A DNA stretch of 38,766 nt from Desulfobulbus_C sp964551175. Its GTDB lineage: Bacteria; Desulfobacterota; Desulfobulbia; Desulfobulbales; Desulfobulbaceae. The DNA lies in assembly GCA_964551175.1 (NCBI GenBank), contig CAZKBZ010000016.1, forward strand, positions 1 through 38,766, read 5' to 3'. Position 1 is the first letter of the stretch, and every line of letters starts with the position of its first letter. The position numbers were made by a program, and so were the translations under genes. This document shows, one piece after another, positions 32,190 to 38,766 of this stretch. The notes under the pieces were generated by a model. The model did no database searches, had not been told where the DNA came from, and saw nothing but the letters and a program-made list of their open reading frames with translations.

Positions 32190-32692
32190 GAATGGTCACG
32201 GTGCTGTTTTTTTGGATAATCAAAAAAAAGTAGCTCTGCCAGTGGCTGTCGTACATCCTGCCAGCGATCAACTCCAAAGCATACGGCCACAATACCGCAG
32301 GTGGGTACATTGTAAATCTCGATCCCGGCCAGTTCATCGGCCAGCTGGGTGAATTCAGGATTGTGACCAATCAGCATGAGGCGGGAGAAACGATCATCAG
32401 CACTGCGGATGATGGAGAGCAAGCCGGTGCTGTCCGTATCATACAGTGAATCATGTACGCAAATCAGCTCTCTGGAAATCTTCATCCCCCTGCACAGGCG
32501 GGCAGCTGTTTTCCTGGCCCTCTTTGCCGGACTGGTCAGGATACAGTCAGGAATCATTGCCCGGGCAGCTAGTCGCTCACCCATGAGCAGTGCATTTTTT
32601 TTCCCTCTCCTGTTCAGTGGACGGTCGATATCAGCCAGTTCCAGGTTCTTCCAGCTTGATTTGGCATGTCGGCAGAGAAGAAGCTCTTTCAT
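32186..32692 (-). CDS. sixA: SixA-like phosphohistidine phosphatase
   Basis: A histidine phosphatase of the RHG superfamily, 168 residues. It has the catalytic RHAKSSW at residues 8-14 near the N-terminus, followed by DRPLNRRGKKNA (the SixA pattern), SPAKRARKTA, and the second catalytic histidine in GHNPEF. E. coli SixA removes phosphate from HPt domains such as ArcB and from phosphotransferase NPr. The partner here is unknown. No kinase or HPt gene is adjacent. It overlaps the ClC gene by 4 bp and lies 150 bp downstream of argJ. There is no signal peptide. Confidence 0.87.
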   Translation of the reverse strand: MKELLLCRHAKSSWKNLELADIDRPLNRRGKKNALLMGERLAARAMIPDCILTSPAKRARKTAARLCRGMKISRELICVHDSLYDTDSTGLLSIIRSADDRFSRLMLIGHNPEFTQLADELAGIEIYNVPTCGIVAVCFGVDRWQDVRQPLAELLFFDYPKKQHRDHS

Positions 32693-32842
32693 ACAGTTAT
32701 ATTCAGTAGATCGGCGGTCTCATTTTCAGCAGTAAAGAGCAGGGTTCCTGCAAAAAAATATTTTTCATTCTATTGCATGCAGGAAAAACAGTTAAACGTC
32801 GAGTTGCAGATAGTTCATTATTCCCCTGCAACTTCTAAGGAA

Positions 32843-34027
32843 TCAGCTCCTGTAATCCGCATTGATTTTAACATAATCAGCGGTTAAATCGCAGGTAAGA
32901 ACTTCCGCTGTTTCCATGCCGTCACGCAGATCAACCGTAACGGTAAACTGCTTTTTTTTCAGGACTTCCGATGCCCTGGCTTCCGCTTCCCTGCCGAGAC
33001 CGATACCGTTTTCCACCATGACCACATCGTCAAAGGCAATGGAAACCCTGTCGGGCCGGAAATAGCATCCCGACCGTCCAAGAGCGGCAATAATACGACC
33101 CCAGTTTGCATCTTCACCGTAAAAAGCAGTTTTTACCAGTGCGGAGTTGGCTATGGTCTGGGCAGCACTCATGGCCCCTTCACGGTTGCGGGCGCCGACA
33201 ACACGGATCGTCACCAGTTTTGTAGCCCCTTCACCATCCTCTACAATCTGCAAGGCGAGGTCCTTGAAAACTGTCTGGAGTGCACCTGCAAAATCTGCCT
33301 GGGCCCCTGGATTATCTTCATCTATCCACTGATTTCCGGCTGCTCCGTTTGCCATCACCAGCACCATGTCATTGGTAGAGGTATCACCGTCCACAGTGAT
33401 CTGATTGAACGACTGCTCTACTCCTGTTTTAACGGCATCCTTCAGAACCGGAAATACAATTTGAGCATCCGTCACCACAAAACAGAGCATGGTTGCCATG
33501 TCCGGCATGATCATGCCGGATCCTTTGGCCACACCAAGCAGATTAACTTCTATACCATCAATATAAATGGAGGCAGACGAAGTTTTGGCAACAGTGTCCG
33601 TAGTCATGATTGCCCGGGCTAGATCATCAAAACCCTCAGCTGACATTTTTGCTGCCAGCCGGGGAACAGCCCGGGCAAAAGGTTCCACATCAAGCTGTTC
33701 CCCTATCACGCCGGTGGATGCCACCAGGACCAGTTCTTCGTCAACATCCAGGGCATGAGCTGCCATTGCCCCGGTTGCCCGGGCGATTTCCATGCCCTGA
33801 TCACCTGTGCAGGCATTAGCATTACCGCTGTTGACCAGTATGGCCTGTGCCCTGCCCTGACGCAGTCGTTCCATGTCCAGAATGACCGGTGCGGCTTTAA
33901 CCAGATTTGTGGTGAAAACGCCGGCGGTCACGGCAGGAATCTCAGAATAAATCAAGCCTACGTCCAAACGTTCCTGATAACGAATACCCGCCTCAACAGC
34001 TGCTGCGGAGAAACCTTTAACCTTCAT
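32843..34027 (-). CDS. argJ: Glutamate N-acetyltransferase / ornithine acetyltransferase (ArgJ)
   Basis: Transfers acetyl between N-acetylornithine and glutamate in the arginine pathway cycle. The 394-residue precursor cleaves itself before a Thr to give two subunits. The site is visible as KGSGMIMPDMATML, with Thr at about 179. The N-terminal part has GVFTTNLVKAAPV and LVNSGNANACTG. The C-terminus ends in the family signature DLTADYVKINADYRS. Whether it also makes acetyl-glutamate from acetyl-CoA cannot be decided. The ATG at 34027 follows an in-frame TTG at 34030. No other arg gene is adjacent. Confidence 0.96.
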   Translation of the reverse strand: MKVKGFSAAAVEAGIRYQERLDVGLIYSEIPAVTAGVFTTNLVKAAPVILDMERLRQGRAQAILVNSGNANACTGDQGMEIARATGAMAAHALDVDEELVLVASTGVIGEQLDVEPFARAVPRLAAKMSAEGFDDLARAIMTTDTVAKTSSASIYIDGIEVNLLGVAKGSGMIMPDMATMLCFVVTDAQIVFPVLKDAVKTGVEQSFNQITVDGDTSTNDMVLVMANGAAGNQWIDEDNPGAQADFAGALQTVFKDLALQIVEDGEGATKLVTIRVVGARNREGAMSAAQTIANSALVKTAFYGEDANWGRIIAALGRSGCYFRPDRVSIAFDDVVMVENGIGLGREAEARASEVLKKKQFTVTVDLRDGMETAEVLTCDLTADYVKINADYRS

Positions 34028-34242
34028 CAAATTCTCTATATTATGGAAATCCTGAATAAACCCTGAGTGTAATCATTATACAGTATACATCATTGAATGA
34101 AACTTGTGTATAACCGATATCACCATCAACTTTTTTCATACTATTTTTCTTGACCACCCCACATGAGTGTGCAACACTCCCGGAATGTAATGACAGCTTA
34201 TCCTGTCCACATCCTTCACTTTTGTTACCGGAAACAAACCCG

Positions 34243-35712
34243 ATGGGACATATTGAACATTTTTACTGGGCATATACCTCATTCATTTTCATTGCCGACC
34301 TGGCCATTCGGATAGGTCTTTCCCTGCGGGTAATAATGCGCAAACGCGCAGCAAGCGTCTCCCTTGCCTGGCTGGTGGTTATCCTGCTCCTTCCCTTTGC
34401 CGGTGCTGTCATCTATCTGATGTTTGGAGAAAACCGCCTTGGGGAAAACAGGGCGAAACGGGCTGCGGTCAATCTTGATTTCCTGGACAGATGGGCTGCT
34501 GCACTCAAAAAGAAATCCAAGGTCAACTGGCAGGAAATCAATCCTGAATGTGAACCCATACACCGTCAGATAGAATCGGAATTTGCCATTCCCGCCATGC
34601 AGGGCAATGATCTGCAGCTGATTGACAGCTCAGATGTTTTTTTTGAAACTCTTCTGGAAGATATCAATGCAGCCACAACATTCTGTTACCTGCAGTTTTA
34701 TATCATGCACCGGGGAGGATATGCAGACAAAGTTGTTGACGCCCTGATCAATGCCGCCACCAGAGGAGTTTCCTGCCGGGTGATGCTTGATTCCATCGGC
34801 AGCAAGGAATTTCTGAAAAGCCGGGTTCCTGACACAATGCGAAAAGCCGGGGTCGAAGTCGTTGAAGTCATGCCTGCCGGCATCTTCCGCACCCTGTTTG
34901 TGCGGGTTGACTTGAGAAATCACCGGAAAATGATCATCATAGATTCGGAAATCGCGTACACCGGAAGTCACAATCTTGTTGATCCCAGATTTTTCAAACA
35001 GGACAGCGGTGTCGGCCAGTGGAAGGACTCCATGGCACGCATCAGAGGACCGTTGATCGAGGTGATGATTGCAGCCTTTCTCTACGACTGGACCCTTGAA
35101 ACCGGGATATCCATTGATTCACTTGTGGAAAAGGAAATGCTGTTTTCTCCTGATTCAGTTGGCGAGGCAGTGGTACATCTGGTTCCATCAGGTCCGGGAT
35201 TCAGAGAAAATGCAATTCATGATCTGCTGCTGACAACCATTTATGCCGCCCGCAAGGAACTTATCCTGACCACACCATACTTTGTCCCGGACAATGCCAT
35301 TCTTTCAGCACTCAAGTCTGCTGCCAGGCGCGGGGTCTCGGTGATCATTATTGTGCCGGAAAAAAATGACTCAAAGCTTGTTCATTATGCCAGCCTGGCC
35401 ATGTTCGAAGAACTTGTCCGGGCCGGCGTAAAGATACTCCTTTTCAGCGAAGGGTTGCTCCACTCCAAAACCATTACGGTTGACAATGATTTCTGTCTGT
35501 TCGGCTCGGTAAACCTTGATATGCGCTCTTTCTGGCTCAATTTCGAGCTGACCCTGTTTATTTACGACCAAGAATTTACAGACCGGTTGCGTGAACTGCA
35601 GCAGAAGTATATCGCTGGTTCCTGTCCGGTTGACCATGACATGCTGCAGAACCGGTCCTTTGTCCAGCGACTCAAGGAAAATACCGCCCTGCTGGTCGGA
35701 CCGCTTTTGTAA
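34243..35712 (+). CDS. cls: Cardiolipin synthase (phospholipase D family)
   Basis: Makes cardiolipin from phosphatidylglycerol at the inner membrane. The 489 residues begin with two membrane helices (about 6-22 and 40-58), then a PLDc_N-like segment. Two HKD motifs follow: HRKMIIIDSEIAYTGSHN at about 227 and HSKTITVDNDFCLFGSVN at about 407. Size and layout match ClsA-type enzymes. The ATG at 34243 was chosen because the membrane helices begin there and GGAAAC lies upstream. A TTG at 34150 would add 31 unlikely residues. The phosphoesterase gene follows 5 bp downstream, so they are likely co-transcribed. Confidence 0.93.
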   Translation: MGHIEHFYWAYTSFIFIADLAIRIGLSLRVIMRKRAASVSLAWLVVILLLPFAGAVIYLMFGENRLGENRAKRAAVNLDFLDRWAAALKKKSKVNWQEINPECEPIHRQIESEFAIPAMQGNDLQLIDSSDVFFETLLEDINAATTFCYLQFYIMHRGGYADKVVDALINAATRGVSCRVMLDSIGSKEFLKSRVPDTMRKAGVEVVEVMPAGIFRTLFVRVDLRNHRKMIIIDSEIAYTGSHNLVDPRFFKQDSGVGQWKDSMARIRGPLIEVMIAAFLYDWTLETGISIDSLVEKEMLFSPDSVGEAVVHLVPSGPGFRENAIHDLLLTTIYAARKELILTTPYFVPDNAILSALKSAARRGVSVIIIVPEKNDSKLVHYASLAMFEELVRAGVKILLFSEGLLHSKTITVDNDFCLFGSVNLDMRSFWLNFELTLFIYDQEFTDRLRELQQKYIAGSCPVDHDMLQNRSFVQRLKENTALLVGPLL

Positions 35713-35717
35713 GAGTC

Positions 35718-36437
35718 ATGATCAGAATACTTGTCATCAGCGACATTCACGGCAATTACCCGGCACTGCAGGCAGTTGCAGCCCAGGCGGATATTGCGCG
35801 TTGCAATTATATATTTAACTGTGGTGACTCAACAGTATATGCACCCTTTGCTAACCAGGTACTGAACTGGCTGAAGGAACACGAGGTCGTATCCATTCTC
35901 GGTAATACTGATGTCAAGGTCATCAAACTGTTGAAAGGAAAGTTTTTTAAAAAACCGGGTAAACCTGAAAAAAGGATCATGTACCTTCATACGGCTCAAA
36001 CCCTGTCTCGAGAAAACCGGGCACTCCTGAAAGGGTTTCCCAAGAAAAAAAAACTGAAAACAGAAAGCAGGGTTATCAGGCTGTTTCACGGCAGTCCGGC
36101 AAAACACACTGAATTCCTGTTTGCCGACACACCGGATGAACGTTTCAGGCAACTTGCCCGGGAATGCAGTGGAGATATTATTATCACCGGCCATTCACAC
36201 ACCCCCTATCACAAAATCATAGACTCTACCCATTTCATCAATCCCGGCTCAGTTGGACGAATGTTCGATGGTATCCCCAGGGCATCTTACGCAATTATCG
36301 AGCTGGATAAGACAACAGTGCGGGTTAACAGCTTCAGATGTGATTACGATATAGAACGTGTTGTCCAGGGGCTCAAGGAAGCGGAATTACCGGACATCTA
36401 CGCCGACATGTATCGTATGGCCAGAAAATTAAACTGA
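35718..36437 (+). CDS. YfcE/MJ0936-type metallophosphoesterase
   Basis: A calcineurin-like phosphodiesterase of 239 residues. Metal ligands are visible as SDIHGN (Asp9, His11), CGD (Asp37), GNTD (Asn63), FHGSP and GHSHTP, then INPGSVG. It resembles E. coli YfcE, but with an insertion of about 40 Lys-rich residues between GNTD and FHGSP (KKPGKPEKR and FPKKKKLK). The natural phosphodiester is unknown. It starts 5 bp after cls. The C-terminal 40 residues are an extra helical tail. Confidence 0.88.
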   Translation: MIRILVISDIHGNYPALQAVAAQADIARCNYIFNCGDSTVYAPFANQVLNWLKEHEVVSILGNTDVKVIKLLKGKFFKKPGKPEKRIMYLHTAQTLSRENRALLKGFPKKKKLKTESRVIRLFHGSPAKHTEFLFADTPDERFRQLARECSGDIIITGHSHTPYHKIIDSTHFINPGSVGRMFDGIPRASYAIIELDKTTVRVNSFRCDYDIERVVQGLKEAELPDIYADMYRMARKLN

Positions 36438-36590
36438 TCTGCAGCCGATGGGTTATTCAATATGCTTCATTTTGTAACCGCCTGAAAAAACTATTCCGGC
36501 AAACAGTAGTAATTTCCATTTTTAAAGAGATGTGGTATACAGAAATATTTGATCATTATTCGCGCGTACCCCAGCAAGTCAGGAGCATGT
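36438..36590. other. Intergenic region before the first PPK2 gene
   Basis: About 150 bp without gene or clear terminator. AT-rich towards the PPK2 start. Confidence 0.3.
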
Positions 36591-37583
36591 ATGGCAGAAA
36601 AACAACTTTCCGGTAAGAAAAAGAAGACCTCCCCTGAAAAAATATTCCTTTCAACACCGCGACTGTCGTCGGTTATTGAAGAAGCCTTGAACCGGATCGG
36701 CAAGAATATCGATCAACTTGATCACCCGGGTGACGACTGGAAGAAAATTCGTAAGATTCTCAAGAAAAAAGATAAGGACAAAATCCTGCGTTTGGCCCTG
36801 GAAAAATACTACAACTCTGAAGAACTTAAACCCTACCAGGCCGAGCTTATCAAACTGCAACGCCATCTTGAGCGTACCGGCAGGAAAATGATCATTCTTT
36901 TTGACGGCAGGGATGCCTCCGGCAAGGGGGGAACGATCAGGCGAGTCACCCGCTACATGAACGAAAAACACTACCGGGTGGTTGCCCTTGGTAAACCAAA
37001 CCAGGACCAGCGTACCGAACTGCACATGAAACGCTATATTGAACAGTTTCCCCGTTCCGGTGAAATCGTTCTCTTTGACCGATCCTGGTATAATCGGGCC
37101 ATGGTGGAACCGGTTATGGGATTCTGTACCAAAACACAGTACAAACGTTTCATGAAAAAGGTCCTCAGCTATGAACATAATTTCATAGACGACGGCAAGA
37201 CCACTTTATTGAAACTCTATTTTTCCGTCTCCAAAGAGGAGCAGTCAAATCGTTTTGAACGAAGGAAAAATGACCCGCTTCGTCAATGGAAACTCAGTGA
37301 AGTCGATCTGCAGGCCCAGGAGTTATGGGACGAATTTACTGAGATGAAATACCGGCTGTTGAAAAAAACCCATTCTTCCTATTCCAAGTGGTTTATTGTC
37401 AAATCAGATGATAAACACCAGGCCAGACTGAATACCATGAAGTTGATCCTCAGCTCGACAAAGTACATCGGGCGCTGCCGGTCTCTTAACTTTACCCCTG
37501 ACCCGGAGATTATTATTCCAGGTAACCGGGAATTGAAAAACATGGAAAAACAGCGCAAGAAGTTTGGTAAATTTTTATCGTGA
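36591..37583 (+). CDS. Polyphosphate kinase 2 (PPK2), first copy
   Basis: Transfers phosphate between polyphosphate and nucleotides, mostly polyP-driven phosphorylation of nucleoside diphosphates. The 330 residues have a Lys-rich N-terminal extension of about 80 residues, then Walker A in DGRDASGKGGT (Gly106-Thr115), the Walker B region FDRSWYNRAMVEPVMGF, and the lid region KEEQSNRFERRKNDPLRQWK. This is the single-domain PPK2 fold. The ATG at 36591 has AGGAG 6 bp upstream. A TTG at 36549 is less likely. A second PPK2 follows 58 bp downstream in the same direction. Nucleotide preference cannot be read from the sequence. Confidence 0.95.
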   Translation: MAEKQLSGKKKKTSPEKIFLSTPRLSSVIEEALNRIGKNIDQLDHPGDDWKKIRKILKKKDKDKILRLALEKYYNSEELKPYQAELIKLQRHLERTGRKMIILFDGRDASGKGGTIRRVTRYMNEKHYRVVALGKPNQDQRTELHMKRYIEQFPRSGEIVLFDRSWYNRAMVEPVMGFCTKTQYKRFMKKVLSYEHNFIDDGKTTLLKLYFSVSKEEQSNRFERRKNDPLRQWKLSEVDLQAQELWDEFTEMKYRLLKKTHSSYSKWFIVKSDDKHQARLNTMKLILSSTKYIGRCRSLNFTPDPEIIIPGNRELKNMEKQRKKFGKFLS

Positions 37584-37641
37584 TACCATGCTGTAACTTC
37601 GTGAAAATACATTACAATAGAACAGAACAAGGAGACTTGCC

Positions 37642-38565
37642 ATGGCTGACAAAAAGAATAAAAAAGGGAAAAAAAACAAAGAGTATGATTCCTGTCCGAT
37701 CAAGGTCAAGCTTCTTGAGGGAACGGCAATGAAAAATATGAATAAAAAAGAAAAAAAAGACCGCTGTGCCGTCTGGGTGAAGTCATCAACCCTCAAGTAT
37801 GAGATCGAACTGAAAAACATGCAGATCGAACTCATGAAGCTGCAAAAGCACATGAAGGCCACCGGCATGCGTATCCTGGCTATTTTCGAAGGACGTGATG
37901 CGGCCGGCAAGGGCGGCACCATCAAACGGATCACCGCCTTTCTCAACCCCCGGAACACACGGGTCGTGGCCCTGTCCAAACCCAGTGACACGGAAGTAAC
38001 CCAGTGGTATTTCCAGCGCTATACTCCCCATCTGCCGGCGGCCGCTGAACTGGTCCTGTTTGACCGTTCCTGGTACAACCGGGCCATGGTGGAACCGGTC
38101 ATGGGTTTCTGCACTGATGAACAGCATAAACGGTTTTTAAAAGATGTGCCGCTGTTCGAGCAGATGCTGGTCAAGGACGGCATCAAGCTCTTTAAATTCT
38201 ACTTTTCAGTGTCCAAGCAGGAACAGGCCCGCCGCTTTGAATCCCGTAAACTTGACCCTCTCAAACAGTACAAGCTCTCACCGGTGGACAACCTGGCCCA
38301 GCAGCTCTGGGACAAGTACAGCGTTAAAAAATTCCAGATGCTCAATGAAACCAACCGCACTCTTACGCCCTGGACCATTATCCGCTCGGACAACAAAAAA
38401 AGGGCCCGGATCAACTGCATGAAGCATATCCTCTCCAGCGTGGAATATGAAGGGAAGCTGAAAGCGAACAAGCTGGTCCCGGATCCTGAAATTGTCATCT
38501 CCGGTATTAACGAGATCAAGCACATGGAGACTCATCTGTTCAAACCAAAACTGCTCCGGGGATAA
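37642..38565 (+). CDS. Polyphosphate kinase 2 (PPK2), second copy
   Basis: A paralogue of the preceding gene: 307 residues with Walker A EGRDAAGKGGT (from Glu83) and the identical stretch DRSWYNRAMVEPVMGFC. The N-terminus is very Lys-rich (KKNKKGKKNKEYD). The lid region reads KQEQARRFESRKLDPLKQYK. The two copies are clearly homologous but diverged in most other positions, so this is an old duplication rather than a recent one. AAGGAGA precedes the ATG. The gene ends 5 bp before the long repeat copy E. Function as for the first copy. The pair may differ in nucleotide choice (inference). Confidence 0.95.
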   Translation: MADKKNKKGKKNKEYDSCPIKVKLLEGTAMKNMNKKEKKDRCAVWVKSSTLKYEIELKNMQIELMKLQKHMKATGMRILAIFEGRDAAGKGGTIKRITAFLNPRNTRVVALSKPSDTEVTQWYFQRYTPHLPAAAELVLFDRSWYNRAMVEPVMGFCTDEQHKRFLKDVPLFEQMLVKDGIKLFKFYFSVSKQEQARRFESRKLDPLKQYKLSPVDNLAQQLWDKYSVKKFQMLNETNRTLTPWTIIRSDNKKRARINCMKHILSSVEYEGKLKANKLVPDPEIVISGINEIKHMETHLFKPKLLRG

Positions 38566-38569
38566 ACCG

Positions 38570-38711
38570 CAGGGCACCTTGAAAAATTAGATATTTTGTT
38601 CGAGTTCAAGGAACAGTGAAAAATAAAAGCGCAGCATATTGGGCATATGTGAGCATTTTATTTTTCGCTGTGACACGGAAATCGGGCAAAAGAGCAATTT
38701 TGCAAGGTGGC
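38570..38711 (+). repeat. MITE-like repeat, long copy E
   Basis: About 142 bp. The left end is AGGGCACCTTGAAAAATT and the right end, reverse-complemented, is GGGCCACCTTGCAAAATT, so the termini are inverted repeats. The interior has blocks shared with copy A: TCAAGGAACAG, CATATGTGAGCATTTT and CTGTGACAC. Opposite orientation to copy A. No ORF. Confidence 0.75.
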
Positions 38712-38726
38712 CCGCAATTGTTACGG

Positions 38727-38761
38727 ACAGGCCACCATGACATTTTTTCATGGTGGCCTGT
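38727..38761 (+). terminator. Hairpin next to repeat copy E, possible terminator
   Basis: A perfect 14-bp stem, ACAGGCCACCATGA / TCATGGTGGCCTGT, with a 7-nt loop. No T-run follows before the window ends, so a terminator role is uncertain. The outer arm begins like the repeat termini (ACAGGCCACC.TG), so it may instead be a minimal derivative of the repeat family. Confidence 0.45.
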
Positions 38762-38766
38762 ATCGT

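Noticed and set aside
34150..34242. Upstream TTG start for cardiolipin synthase
   Set aside because: It adds 31 Cys/Pro-rich residues before the two membrane helices. The ATG at 34243 fits the family.
1..38766. tRNA, rRNA or complete insertion sequence
   Set aside because: No cloverleaf, rRNA-like stretch or transposase frame was seen on either strand by reading. Only the short non-coding repeats were found.

Overview
The window looks like chromosomal DNA from a Gram-negative, Desulfobulbales-like member of the Desulfobacterota (formerly Deltaproteobacteria). This placement is inference. It rests on the gene order rpsF-rpsR-(DUF2232 membrane protein)-rplI-dnaB, an LptE outer-membrane lipoprotein, an MglA-type GTPase with roadblock partners, a c-heme DUF3365/HAMP receptor, and moderate GC. 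No rRNA, tRNA, phage, complete insertion sequence or CRISPR array was seen. Nearly all genes are intact and conserved.

Layout. 1-4.5 kb: hisI (minus), a SlyD-like FKBP isomerase, a small conserved protein, a one-domain MazG, a radical SAM protein with a long N-terminal extension, a hotdog thioesterase and a YqiA-like esterase. 4.5-11.9 kb: ribosomal and replication genes rpsF, rpsR, DUF2232, rplI, dnaB, then leuS and lptE. 12-13.7 kb: adenine deaminase. 13.8-17.5 kb: a roadblock protein, an MglA-like GTPase and an 855-residue acidic repeat protein, co-oriented and closely spaced. 17.6-27.2 kb: a long minus-strand run (AvtA-like aminotransferase, 21-repeat MORN protein, DUF4177-like protein, M20 amidohydrolase, YbdK/GCS2-type ligase, gamma-glutamyltransferase, YejB-like and YejE-like permeases), with several start/stop overlaps. 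27.4-29.8 kb: a heme/HAMP receptor without an output domain, converging on two further roadblock-domain proteins. 30-34 kb: argJ, sixA and a CBS-regulated ClC transporter (minus). 34.2-38.6 kb: cardiolipin synthase, a YfcE-type phosphoesterase and two tandem PPK2 kinases (plus).

Two themes stand out. First, small-GTPase-type signalling parts occur twice: MglA plus roadblock plus acidic repeat protein, and DUF4388-roadblock plus roadblock-C-terminal-domain proteins. Second, the minus-strand operon joins gamma-glutamyl bond making, breaking and amide hydrolysis with a peptide-type ABC permease pair, but no ATPase or binding protein is present in the window.

A short non-coding repeat family with terminal inverted repeats (MITE-like or REP-like) is scattered between genes. 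Two long copies lie near the two ends of the window in opposite orientation. Three short internally deleted copies lie between genes, and one of them supplies the stop codon and last codons of the aminotransferase gene. This family was found by direct comparison within the window and is the most distinctive non-genic signal.
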